DNA of 64,000 bases from Cyanobacteriota bacterium (GTDB lineage Bacteria > Cyanobacteriota > Cyanobacteriia > PCC-6307 > Cyanobiaceae): NCBI GenBank assembly GCA_026389335.1, contig JAPLIB010000092.1, positions 62,001 to 126,000 of the forward strand. The letters are read 5' to 3'. Shown here piece by piece: positions 51,226 through 60,273 of this stretch (positions are counted from its first letter, which is position 1; every line of letters starts with the position of its first letter). Made by a program: the position numbers and the translations under genes. The notes beneath the pieces were generated by a model. It searched no databases, was not told the DNA's origin, and saw only the letters and a list, made by a program, of their open reading frames with translations.

Positions 51226-51397
51226 CTCGCCGCAACGAATGGGTAGCTGCCCAATTTTGGCAGAGGGGGCCGGGTTTTTCAGCGAACTCCTGACATAGGA
51301 TAACTGCCTTCAAAAGACAGTTCTTATTTTGGTTGCCATTTCTGTGGCTTCATGCCAAGGTCTGCATTGGAAAGCAGCTTTTAAACGAAAAGAAAAA

Positions 51398-52594
51398 CTA
51401 AAGTTGAACCAGCGAATATCCCAGCATAGGGAGTAGCTTACGTTTCTGATAAGCCAAAGCCAAAAGAGCCCAGATTTGCATCGAACCACAGAGACATCCT
51501 GCTAGTTGGTGCTGCGGAAGCCGATGGTGTAAAGCTTCGGCGAGGACTCCAACCTCAAAACTCGCAAGTGAAAATGCACCAGGCCCATACTTGCGCTCAA
51601 GAGTCCAGAGATCAGAGGCAATGATAACAATTGTACTAATCCAGGAATCAGATTGACAATTAAGAGTAGCTTCACGATGGGCATGGCGCGCCAAAGATTG
51701 CAAATAAGCAGAAGAATCAAGAAGGCAATCAACAAAAGAATCGGACAATGAATCGTAAAACAATAAAGAGCTAGGAGTATTCGGTAAACCATGAAGAATA
51801 AATGCCTCACAACTAGCAAAGGCACCAGGGGAAGGAGTACTACGATGAAAAGTTGAAATAGGTGGATTTAAAGGAATTAAGCCTTTTTTCGTTTTTCGAA
51901 AAACAGCTCTGACAAGATCCTGGACTGGCTTCAAATGTACAGATTGGCCTCGCCGCAATGTCGGGGATACATTCCTAATGAACTTCAGATCAGGATCAGT
52001 AGGTGAGGAAAGGGCTGTTAACAATGATTTTTCGGAGACACCCTGAAAAAAGGAAGATCTACAAAAAGCGTACTTACTGAGAAACGAAACACGATTTATG
52101 GGACTTAGCTCAAGTAAAGGAGCTACGAGGGGCTGAATCATGGCAAGAGAACGCAAACGAAGCAAGGCCTTAAAGATGGGAGATTTTTCCAAATCTCTAA
52201 GCATGCCCAAAATTGAGAAGAATGGAGTTCCGCGTAGACAGGCAGAATCACTATAAACAGAAAAGTCCAATGAATCAGAAAACGAACCTAGCCAACGAAA
52301 CTGGTCGCCATAAAGATTGGACTGAAGTCCTAGTGGCTGTAGTGTCACAAAGTAATTGCCAAAGCCTTCTGCATCAACTATGTCAAGTGCAATAAAGCCA
52401 AATTGCCAAAGCAGTAAAACGTCAAAGCCTATTAGGGGGTCGACAAAAATAATATCAGGAAAGTTAAACGCACAGTCAAACGAAATTGAATCAATCTGCA
52501 AACGCCAACAAGGCGAAAGAATGAGCAAAGATGAATCAATACAGAATTGCCCAGAAGAAAAAGATTTAGGGGAGAAGTGGAAGGATTCGTTCAT
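51398..52594 (-). CDS. SagB/ThcOx-like nitroreductase-family dehydrogenase
   Basis: 398 aa, AT-rich. The C-terminal ~190 residues resemble SagB-type FMN dehydrogenases: STFHRSTPSPGAFASCEAF (the R-x2-PS-x-GA site), LLFYDSLSDSFVDCLL, WISTIVIIASDLWTLERKYGPGAFSLASFEVGVLAEALHHRL, GCLCGS, LLPMLGYSLV. Such enzymes oxidise azolines to azoles in thiazole/oxazole peptides or act on other peptide substrates. The N-terminal half (residues 1-200) is unrecognised and may be a degenerate partner domain. Last gene of the operon. No YcaO cyclodehydratase is visible in the window, so the substrate is open. Confidence 0.62.
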   Translation of the reverse strand: MNESFHFSPKSFSSGQFCIDSSLLILSPCWRLQIDSISFDCAFNFPDIIFVDPLIGFDVLLLWQFGFIALDIVDAEGFGNYFVTLQPLGLQSNLYGDQFRWLGSFSDSLDFSVYSDSACLRGTPFFSILGMLRDLEKSPIFKALLRLRSLAMIQPLVAPLLELSPINRVSFLSKYAFCRSSFFQGVSEKSLLTALSSPTDPDLKFIRNVSPTLRRGQSVHLKPVQDLVRAVFRKTKKGLIPLNPPISTFHRSTPSPGAFASCEAFILHGLPNTPSSLLFYDSLSDSFVDCLLDSSAYLQSLARHAHREATLNCQSDSWISTIVIIASDLWTLERKYGPGAFSLASFEVGVLAEALHHRLPQHQLAGCLCGSMQIWALLALAYQKRKLLPMLGYSLVQL

Positions 52595-53411
52595 GGAAAT
52601 CGCTGGAAAAAAATGTATCCAAAGTGGGGCGCCATGTTGGATCCACTAACGGTCTCAACGGAACTAGAAGATGATTATTGGAGAAACAACGATGAGCCAA
52701 TTCTTGCAGCAGATTGAGAAGGCCATGAAGATTCGACAGACATCCTGTCTCGGTCACGAAGGCACGAGGCAAGAAACCCTCCTTACGGAGTTGAAGGCAG
52801 AGCTCTCCCAAGAAAGAACCATCTGGCAGAGGAGCAACCATACTAAGATCATCGGCATGAATAGTGGTTCTAGCATGATCACCAATGCCAAGGTGAATAT
52901 CGATAAGTAAAATAGGAGAACCAGGCGCCAAGCCAAGAACAATTTTGCGAAGCAAATTCTGAATGCAGATATTGTATCTTTTAAGCGCAGGGGAAAGACA
53001 ATACCCAGGAAGACCAGGGTACAAAGCTTGTGGTGACGAAAGAAATGCCTGCAAAGGAAGTTGCAAGGATTGGCATTCTGCAAGAAACCCTAGAATCTGC
53101 TTTTCATCACGAGGGCGCTGTGAAAGCCAAAGTTGGTGAAAAATATTCAGTGCAGAGAGGTTACAGGAAATATTATGCTGGTTAGCAAAAACGCGATTAG
53201 GGTCTACAAGGTCGGAGTCAAAACGAAAAGACCTAGCAGCAGACCAGGGGAAGAGTGGGCCATACATTTGGATCTCAAGATCAGTGTAGCTCTTCGCGAT
53301 AAAATATCTTAGAAGACTTGCTATGTAAGAAGATCCGGCAGATTCACTCCCATGAACACCGTACAATAGGGCGACCCGATTAGTAGAGTGAGCAGAAGCA
53401 AAAGGTATCAT
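52566..53411 (-). CDS. M14/DUF2817-like zinc carboxypeptidase
   Basis: 281 aa. Carboxypeptidase/succinylglutamate-desuccinylase-like fold: VALLYGVHGSESAGSSYI supplies the H-x2-E zinc ligands (H20, E23), VDPNR (N72, R73) the substrate carboxylate site, LLIDIHLGIGDH the third zinc His (H173), and FVTETG the catalytic Glu (E221). All key residues are present, so it should be active, possibly trimming a peptide or an amide. Its end overlaps the SagB-like gene by 29 bp, and its start overlaps the next gene upstream by one base. Confidence 0.72.
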   Translation of the reverse strand: MIPFASAHSTNRVALLYGVHGSESAGSSYIASLLRYFIAKSYTDLEIQMYGPLFPWSAARSFRFDSDLVDPNRVFANQHNISCNLSALNIFHQLWLSQRPRDEKQILGFLAECQSLQLPLQAFLSSPQALYPGLPGYCLSPALKRYNICIQNLLRKIVLGLAPGSPILLIDIHLGIGDHARTTIHADDLSMVAPLPDGSFLGELCLQLRKEGFLPRAFVTETGCLSNLHGLLNLLQELAHRCFSNNHLLVPLRPLVDPTWRPTLDTFFSSDFHERILPLLP

Positions 53412-54442
53412 CAGAAATAAGCCTCAAGACAACTAACAATTTCAGCAAGTGTTGAATTGCGGTTGATGTGAGAAGGAAGCGTAAATCGACGATTTACGAA
53501 AATCAAACGAGTGTTCGAGGGAACAGCAAGAAGACTCGAGAAACGCCAACTCAAGCTGGTTAGGCCAGGCTCGCCAATCAAATCAAATAGTGTACTAAAC
53601 TTATGCACAGAATCAGACCAACGCAAGTAGTACAGAGCATAAAGGAGCGTAAGACCACAAGGGAGATTCGCAAGACTACAGCGCAAGGAATAGGAAGACT
53701 GCAAAATCGCTAAGGCTTCCACAGAAAAACCGAGACGGGCTAGCAAGCGAGCACGGTTAAGCAATAAAATTGAGCGAAGTTCTGAATGGTCAATGGAAGC
53801 GTGATTTAGAATTTCACGATTTAAATCTAATATCTCAGACAGTGGTCGGCCCAATCGAATAAAGTAAAGGCAAAAGATATTAGATATCATAACATTAATC
53901 GAAGAATCCTTGGGAAGAAAATCCATAAAAGTATGCACACTGGATTCAAGTGTCTGCGCTAGCTTCATATCACCTACAACAACAGCAGAATAAAAAGCCA
54001 TTAGCAGCAGAAAAGGCTCCGACTTGGCCTTAGCACTAAAACGACACCAGTAAGACTTGTAAAGCCAAAATTCCTGGAGGGGGATAGCAGAGGCCTTGAA
54101 AGACTCTATATGCTCAGAAAGAAGAAGAGATTCTTCGCTAGAAAAATAAGATAGCGCAGCAAGAAGCCGAGAATAACAGGCAAATTCATATTCAGAATGA
54201 TTAATATCATCCGTTTGAATCGTTTTATTAAAAGCCGAGGTGATTTTATGAGGCGAATCAATCAAGAATGAAGCTTGAGACCAGTCAAGAGTACTGATAA
54301 CAAGATTGGAAGAGCAACTGGGTGGGATATGTTGAATTATATTAAACTTTCTAATCATGGCCTCCGAAAAATCACCTAGAATATGCGAATAAATATTTGA
54401 TTCGCGATAATCAAAGCTACTTAAAGGTGTGTATGGTGGCAT
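53411..54442 (-). CDS. Helical repeat protein of unknown function
   Basis: 343 aa, predicted almost all alpha-helical with no signal peptide. From about residue 85 onward helices pair in a TPR-like manner (AFYSAVVVGDMKLAQTLESSVHTFMDFLP; ILLLNRARLLARLGFSVEALAILQSSYSLR), including the classic 'ARLLARLGFSVEALAIL' A/B-helix pattern. No catalytic motif. Located between the second ABC exporter and the carboxypeptidase gene, it may be a scaffold for peptide-modifying enzymes. I do not recognise a family. Confidence 0.6.
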   Translation of the reverse strand: MPPYTPLSSFDYRESNIYSHILGDFSEAMIRKFNIIQHIPPSCSSNLVISTLDWSQASFLIDSPHKITSAFNKTIQTDDINHSEYEFACYSRLLAALSYFSSEESLLLSEHIESFKASAIPLQEFWLYKSYWCRFSAKAKSEPFLLLMAFYSAVVVGDMKLAQTLESSVHTFMDFLPKDSSINVMISNIFCLYFIRLGRPLSEILDLNREILNHASIDHSELRSILLLNRARLLARLGFSVEALAILQSSYSLRCSLANLPCGLTLLYALYYLRWSDSVHKFSTLFDLIGEPGLTSLSWRFSSLLAVPSNTRLIFVNRRFTLPSHINRNSTLAEIVSCLEAYF

Positions 54443-54543
54443 TTCTCAGAAGTAAGAGGATAATTTAAGCAAACTAGACAGATGATCAAAAAGTAAAGAA
54501 AGTAAAAAATATGGAACACAAATGGCAAGTAAGAAAGAAGGTG

Positions 54544-56646
54544 TTAATGGGCGACTAAGTAAGGTGAAACGTCATCCCATTTACCACTTGAAATAATGGC
54601 TCCTTCTCCAAGAACAAAAATATTATCTGCATTACGAATTGTGGACAGGCGGTGAGCAATGCTGATTCGAGTTATTTGCATGTTCTCTATGGAATTTGAT
54701 ATTAAAGTCTGAGAATCGTTGTCAAGAGCACTTGTTGCCTCATCTAAGATTAAAATGCGAGGGTTCTTAATTAAAGCCCTAGCAAGTGCTATACGTTGCC
54801 TTTGTCCACCAGAGATGTTAAATGCACCTTGGTTTAATATTGTTTGCAACTTCATGGGCATAGAATGAATTTCATCTGCAACATTTGCATTTTTAAGAGC
54901 TTGCCAAATTTGATCATCATTAAAGTCTTGGCCACCGGACACGATTTGGGAAATAGATCCGTTTGGGAGAGGTGAATCTTGCATAACAACACCAATCTGC
55001 TTACGATAATAGCGAATGGCGAGCTTTTGAAGCAAGATATTGTCAATATGGATGGAACCTTGTTCAGCCTCAAAAAAGCCCAAAATCAAACGCACAAGTG
55101 TTGATTTGCCGCAACCACTATCTCCAGTTATCGCAACGTGTTGACCTGGCTTGATCTCGATTGAGATATTGTCTAAAGTTGGCTTCGTAAGACCAGGATA
55201 AGTGAAGGTTAGTGATGAAATTGAAATCCCACCTTTAACATCATAATATATGGCTGATGGAGAATACCCAGGCTCTGGATTCTGAAACATAATCGGACGG
55301 GCTCGCTGCCAAAGAACATAAGCTTGGCCGGAAACTGATATGAACATAGTCATTGAGGCAGTAAGTATGCGATTAAATCCAGAAAAAGCAGAATTAAAAG
55401 AGATATACACAATGATCCAAGAGAGAGTTGAGTTCTGACCACTCAGAACAGTGGGGACAACCAGTACAAAGATAAGCAATGTTCCCAAAGGTACGATCAA
55501 GTCGTTGTAAGCAGAAAAGAGATCAGAATATATGAGCTGTTTCAACTGAAGATTAATAAGCTTTCGCAGCTGCAGAGACCAAGATCTGAGAAAGTTACGC
55601 TCAGCACCACTCGTCTTCAATTGGACAATTCCAAGTAGTGCCTGGAGAGTAGAATTGGAAAGATCGGCGGAAAACTCAGCTATGGGCAAGTCTATAACGG
55701 CACTATTGTAGGCTAGCCAAGAGATATAGATCAAAGACAAAGCCGTTAACACAGTGGCCCAAAAAGCAAGGTAAACACTGTAATTGTACATTAAAACGAA
55801 ATAAGCAGCAGCAAAAAAAGCTGAGATAAAAGTTGTGAATATTCCCGAACTCAATACTTGTCTTAACTGTGATATTGCCATTACTCTTGATGAGAGGTCG
55901 GCCGTAGAAAAAGTGTTGAAGAAAGAAATTGGCAGCTTAAGTAGACGTTCCATAAGAGCTGTCTGTAACTTAAGATCTGCTATAGTCTCGATTCTAAGCA
56001 TTTGTATTGACTGCAGATACTGGACTGCGGCAGTAAAGAACACAACTATCAAACCAATAATCAAACCTTCTACCAAAATTCGATAGTCTGACTCCGGTAA
56101 AACCTTTTCTACCAGAAAATTATTCATGACGGGGACAAGGAGATTAAATATCATTAACAATAAACTCGCCGTAAGGAGCATAGCGACAGAAGTCCAAAGC
56201 CCCCTCAATGAAAAACCAGCTATTTCAAGACTATTGGATAAGTGGTGCGGCAAAGAAGGATAAACCTCAAAAGCCTTATCAGAAAAATTATAGCCACTTA
56301 CCAAAAAGCTGATAGTGTTAGTATATGGACAATAAATGTACGTTTTGGAGTTTTCACGATAAACCACAAAGTACCTGCCATCATCCCTGCTATTAATAAT
56401 TAGCGTAGGATATTCACTGCTGGTTAGATTTGTCGGGAGATCTATAAGCCTTGTTGGTACATTGTTATGATCCAGCAAGATTGCAATATCATCAGAGTTG
56501 GCTGACAAAGGACGGGTATCACTTCCAGATTTGCGAATAGCAAAACTAATTAACCTAAGGAGGGGAGTTGGCTCGAGCGATGATGTAGTCTCTATGAGAC
56601 TAGCGAAAGAATGCTGAGATGACAAAGAGTATTCAGTAGAAGTCAT
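54544..56646 (-). CDS. NHLM-type ABC exporter without peptidase (ABC2)
   Basis: 700 aa. The N-terminal ~145 residues are a degenerate soluble domain with no C39 catalytic Cys-His pair; six TM helices follow (about 150-430), then an ATPase domain with Walker A GDSGCGKST (508-516), signature ISGGQRQRIALARAL, Walker B RILILDEATSALD and the switch His in SIAHRLS. This layout matches the second ABC protein of NHLM export cassettes, found together with a peptidase-bearing ABC1 and a HlyD adaptor. It overlaps the ABC1 gene by 4 bp (ATGA), suggesting a heterodimer. Confidence 0.82.
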   Translation of the reverse strand: MTSTEYSLSSQHSFASLIETTSSLEPTPLLRLISFAIRKSGSDTRPLSANSDDIAILLDHNNVPTRLIDLPTNLTSSEYPTLIINSRDDGRYFVVYRENSKTYIYCPYTNTISFLVSGYNFSDKAFEVYPSLPHHLSNSLEIAGFSLRGLWTSVAMLLTASLLLMIFNLLVPVMNNFLVEKVLPESDYRILVEGLIIGLIVVFFTAAVQYLQSIQMLRIETIADLKLQTALMERLLKLPISFFNTFSTADLSSRVMAISQLRQVLSSGIFTTFISAFFAAAYFVLMYNYSVYLAFWATVLTALSLIYISWLAYNSAVIDLPIAEFSADLSNSTLQALLGIVQLKTSGAERNFLRSWSLQLRKLINLQLKQLIYSDLFSAYNDLIVPLGTLLIFVLVVPTVLSGQNSTLSWIIVYISFNSAFSGFNRILTASMTMFISVSGQAYVLWQRARPIMFQNPEPGYSPSAIYYDVKGGISISSLTFTYPGLTKPTLDNISIEIKPGQHVAITGDSGCGKSTLVRLILGFFEAEQGSIHIDNILLQKLAIRYYRKQIGVVMQDSPLPNGSISQIVSGGQDFNDDQIWQALKNANVADEIHSMPMKLQTILNQGAFNISGGQRQRIALARALIKNPRILILDEATSALDNDSQTLISNSIENMQITRISIAHRLSTIRNADNIFVLGEGAIISSGKWDDVSPYLVAH

Positions 56647-58877
56647 GATTTTGAAAACTCATTAATGGTTAAGTCTGATTTGCACAGTTGGTAGAATCTA
56701 GAACCAGTTTCAGATAAAAGTGTTTCAGGAGATCCGTGTTCTAAAATTGATCCGGAGTCAAATACAAAAACGTAGTCGCTCGCAATGGCAGAAGCCATTC
56801 GGTGAGCAGCAGAAATAACTGTAGTGCCATTCGATAAAACAGAATTGATAATGGCTTTCTCTGTTACTTCATCTAGTGCACTGGTTGCTTCATCAAGAAT
56901 AATAAAAGATGGATTTCTTAGTAGAACTCTTGCGATTTCAATACGCTGTCTTTGCCCACCAGATAAATCCGCCCCACCGTCGCGAACAAAATGATGAATT
57001 GTGTCAGGATAGCGAGAAATATGCTTATCAATTTGAGCAAGTTTGCAAGCCTGCCAAACATCCGAGTCACTAACGGCTTCGTTATATAAAGTTAGATTTT
57101 CCTTAATAGTGCCGTTGAAAACGAAGGGATCTTGGGGTACGTACCCAAGCGATTTCTTAATCGAAAGCTTGTCGATTTCAGACAAAAGATGACTATCGTA
57201 ACGAATCTCGCCATTTGTGGGTTGATATAAACCAACAATAAGTTTAATTAGGGTAGATTTTCCAGACCCGCTGGAGCCGACAAAGGCATAATGCTTTGCC
57301 TTCTCAAGATTTAGGCTGATATTCTTAAGAAAGTATTTGTCTGATCCATCATAAGAAAAGTTTAGATTTGATATGGTGAGATCTTCGACATGCAGAAGTT
57401 TTTGCAACTGATTGCTGCTTGGAGCGAGACTATCATTTTCTTTTGATGAGTCTTTATTGAAGCCTGACTGATTCAGAAGAGCAGAAAATTGATCTGTTGG
57501 ACAATCATAGATGTCTGCTAAGCGCGCTAATGAACCGATGAGCTGTTGGTACTGCCCACTAATTTGTGGAATTAGTGTAATAGGAGCTATAACTTGACTC
57601 TGCAATAGCTGGAAGGCGACTAATTCTCCAAGAGACATCTTGCCGGCAACAATAAGAAGACCACCAACGATTACAGTAAGTACATTGAGGAGGAAGCCAC
57701 TGCTACTGGAAACCGTCGAAGAATAAGCGTTGAATTGGCCAAGTAATTGATTTTGGCGAACAACTGGAATAAATTTTTCTTGCCAGCGTCTAATAAAGTC
57801 AAATTCAATGCCAGAAGATTTTATGGATTCAATTTGTGAAATGGACTGCAAAGAAACAGCAGTTGCCTTTCCCGTATCCAATGCTAGCATCCGATTATCA
57901 TCCTTCCTTATGTTTATTAGAAATAGAGAAAACGATATATTAGTCAAAACGATAATGCCGATCATCACCACAAGTACAGGAGAGACAAATAATGCGACAA
58001 TCATTATTGTCAAAGACTTTGCTAAGGCTATTACAAATCTAAGAATCTGCCCAATGAGCATCTGGGGCAGCTGAAGAGCAATGGAGATACGATTAGACAA
58101 CTCGCCAGTTAGACGTTGAGAAAAATATCCATACTCCAAGGAGAGTAGACGCTCAAAGATATTTAAAGAACTGTCATTAATGAAGACAAGTTGAAGTCTA
58201 CGAAAGAGTAAGTATCCTAGCCAGTTGATAAGCGCATTCAGGCTTATGCCTAAGGAAAGAATCCATACAATGGGTAGACCAAAGTAAACACGGCCATCCT
58301 GGAGAAATGTATTGACAAATTCTTGGGAAGAACCAGCATAAATTAACGTTGGAATCGAAGAGGCAAGGCCAAGTAGCGTAGCAAGTATAATGATGTTACG
58401 ATAAGACTTCAGGTAAGGAAGTAAGATTGAGAAGGGACTTGGTATAAAGCCACCTTTTTTAAACTTAGAAGAAGGCTTAAGCGCAATACAGAAACCGGTA
58501 TAAAGTTGCTTAAATTCTTGAATGGATACCTTTCTGCGACCTTCGGCTGGGTCACTTAAATAAACTTCATTTTTGCTGACCCCCTCAAGGACTAAAAAGT
58601 GGTTATTATTCCAAAAAAGTATTAATGGTAATTCCAATGATGAGAGTGTTTCTTCGGCTGATAACTTATAAACTTTTCCTTCTAATCCATACGCATTAGC
58701 ACCGACAAGAATTTTTTTTGCGCTGGAGCCATCCCTCCCAATGCAACAGGCCATGCGTAAATCTGCTAAAGTAACATATCTGCCATAATACTTGAGCAAA
58801 ATTGACAGGCTGGCTGCACCACATTCAGTCATCTCGAACTGAAGTGTGCAATCGGTTTGGGTGACTCTTTTTTTCAT
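56643..58877 (-). CDS. C39 peptidase-containing ABC exporter (NHLM ABC1-like)
   Basis: 744 aa. The C39 double-glycine leader peptidase domain (1-135) has catalytic C19 (FEMTECGAASL, with Q13 for the oxyanion hole), H93 (WNNNHFLVLEG) and D109 (LSDPAEG). TM domain about 155-440. ATPase: Walker A GSSGSGKST (534-542), signature LSGGQRQRIEIARVLL (638 on), Walker B FIILDEATSALD, AAHRMA. It would cut a Gly-Gly-type leader while exporting the peptide, so a precursor with such a leader should exist elsewhere in the genome. Confidence 0.9.
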   Translation of the reverse strand: MKKRVTQTDCTLQFEMTECGAASLSILLKYYGRYVTLADLRMACCIGRDGSSAKKILVGANAYGLEGKVYKLSAEETLSSLELPLILFWNNNHFLVLEGVSKNEVYLSDPAEGRRKVSIQEFKQLYTGFCIALKPSSKFKKGGFIPSPFSILLPYLKSYRNIIILATLLGLASSIPTLIYAGSSQEFVNTFLQDGRVYFGLPIVWILSLGISLNALINWLGYLLFRRLQLVFINDSSLNIFERLLSLEYGYFSQRLTGELSNRISIALQLPQMLIGQILRFVIALAKSLTIMIVALFVSPVLVVMIGIIVLTNISFSLFLINIRKDDNRMLALDTGKATAVSLQSISQIESIKSSGIEFDFIRRWQEKFIPVVRQNQLLGQFNAYSSTVSSSSGFLLNVLTVIVGGLLIVAGKMSLGELVAFQLLQSQVIAPITLIPQISGQYQQLIGSLARLADIYDCPTDQFSALLNQSGFNKDSSKENDSLAPSSNQLQKLLHVEDLTISNLNFSYDGSDKYFLKNISLNLEKAKHYAFVGSSGSGKSTLIKLIVGLYQPTNGEIRYDSHLLSEIDKLSIKKSLGYVPQDPFVFNGTIKENLTLYNEAVSDSDVWQACKLAQIDKHISRYPDTIHHFVRDGGADLSGGQRQRIEIARVLLRNPSFIILDEATSALDEVTEKAIINSVLSNGTTVISAAHRMASAIASDYVFVFDSGSILEHGSPETLLSETGSRFYQLCKSDLTINEFSKS

Positions 58878-58908
58878 TTCGTTAAGTAATAATTAGTTTG
58901 ATCAGATA

Positions 58909-60249
58909 TCATTTTGAGTTACTTTGTGGAGGAGGTGAGGACGAAGAGAAACCAGTGAAGCGGCGTAACGCAGGCAAAAGAAGTTCTATTGGTCGTACCA
59001 TGTTCGTTGTAATGTCAATGGTTAAGCCATCATTGAATCGCACAGGTGCAGGGGGATTGCCACGAGAGCTCCATTTGTAAATACCCTGATTCGGAAATTG
59101 ATTTTTTGCTGTATCAAGTTGCGCAAGAGTTAATACTGGTGCGTTTGTTAATTGGGAGACAGAGTCTGAAATACTTTGAAGTCCCGTCAAATTTTTAACG
59201 TCATCTAGGCTAAGGCTAGTCATCGACAGTTTTACTAGTTTACCTTTAATGCCTCCATATTGAGATTTATCGAAACCTAGTGGGGTAGCCAGAATTGAAT
59301 CGCCAACTGTTACTTGATCAGCAGTCTGACCATCCATGAAAACAGGAATAAGCGTGGGAAGACTTTTTGATTGGTTGGAATAAATTAGAATCGTATCTCC
59401 CTGCTGAACTGGTTGTCCTTGGACGTTATCCTGTCTATACACATACATTGTCTGCTTTGATACAAGCAAATAACTATTTATATAACTACTAAGCCTGCTG
59501 CGGAGATCCTCAATTTTCGATATTATTTGGCTGTCGGTATCTGCAATGGTAGCTTTGCTATTGTCAATAGAAGATTTTAACGAGTCAACTGTTTGCTTCT
59601 GAGAAAGTACATTCGGATTGCTGACATACCCATCTTTGTATAAAGTAACCATGCTTTTAAGTAGATCTGCTTGACCAGAGAGCTGACTTCTTGAAAGCTT
59701 GATTTGGTTTAATGAAGCTATGTTCTTTTTTCGCAAAGCACTATTCCCTTTCTGTGTAGAGATAACAGATGAAAGCAGGTCTTCACGAGCAGATGGATTG
59801 TCGATGGCGGCATAAATTACTCCCTTGTCGATGCTAATTTCAGAGGAGAGAATAGGCTTAGCGTTTGATGTTACAAGCGATTCGGATGCAATCATCCTGG
59901 AAAGGTTGATGAGTCTCTCTTCGTTGAATGAGTCGGGCTGATTAATAAAATCAACCACTTCTTTTTGATATAAAGGCATATCATTGCGATTTTTACCGGA
60001 GCTAATGTAATAGTTGATATTACCTGAACCCATTGCTTTGATATATGAAATTGTATCGACGGGAAGCAAGACTCCTATTGCAGTAACCTTAATTGGGACT
60101 TTGGCAAAACAGGCCCAGGCAATAGCAGAGATGCTCAATAAAAACCCTGTAAGAATGGTGAGCGCTAACGGGGGACGAATTATCGACAAAGACCCGAGAG
60201 ACGTCTTGGTTTGTGATTGCGATGGTTGTGGGGTGTTGCTAGGTGACAT
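58909..60249 (-). CDS. HlyD-family secretion adaptor (NHLM type)
   Basis: 446 aa. One TM helix near residues 28-50 (PPLALTILTGFLLSISAIAWACF), then a periplasmic part with a long alpha-helical hairpin (IKLSRSQLSGQADLLKSMVTLYKDGYVSNPNVLSQKQTVDSLKSSI) and a C-terminal beta domain (QGDTILIY...DSILATPLGFDKSQYGGIKGKLVKLS; LTIDITTNMVRPIELLLPALRRF). The ending and length fit NHLM-system HlyD proteins, which bridge the inner-membrane exporter to TolC. An 11-base poly-C run lies just upstream of the start (60257-60267). Confidence 0.85.
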   Translation of the reverse strand: MSPSNTPQPSQSQTKTSLGSLSIIRPPLALTILTGFLLSISAIAWACFAKVPIKVTAIGVLLPVDTISYIKAMGSGNINYYISSGKNRNDMPLYQKEVVDFINQPDSFNEERLINLSRMIASESLVTSNAKPILSSEISIDKGVIYAAIDNPSAREDLLSSVISTQKGNSALRKKNIASLNQIKLSRSQLSGQADLLKSMVTLYKDGYVSNPNVLSQKQTVDSLKSSIDNSKATIADTDSQIISKIEDLRSRLSSYINSYLLVSKQTMYVYRQDNVQGQPVQQGDTILIYSNQSKSLPTLIPVFMDGQTADQVTVGDSILATPLGFDKSQYGGIKGKLVKLSMTSLSLDDVKNLTGLQSISDSVSQLTNAPVLTLAQLDTAKNQFPNQGIYKWSSRGNPPAPVRFNDGLTIDITTNMVRPIELLLPALRRFTGFSSSSPPPQSNSK

Positions 60250-60256
60250 TGTTGTC

Positions 60257-60267
60257 GGGGGGGGGGG
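60257..60267 (-). promoter_or_regulatory. Poly-C(11) tract upstream of hlyD
   Basis: Eleven consecutive G on the plus strand (C on the coding strand) end 7 bp before the hlyD ATG at 60249, within the 24-bp gap after tolC. It occupies the place of the Shine-Dalgarno sequence in an otherwise AT-rich operon. Slippage here would alter translation-initiation spacing. Confidence 0.6.
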
Positions 60268-60273
60268 TAGTAT

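Noticed and set aside
54443-54543. Search for a small Gly-Gly precursor gene in the gaps of the AT-rich operon
   Set aside because: The gaps (101 bp here, 40 bp at 62937-62976, 31 bp at 58878-58908) contain no ORF with a leader-like sequence on either strand.
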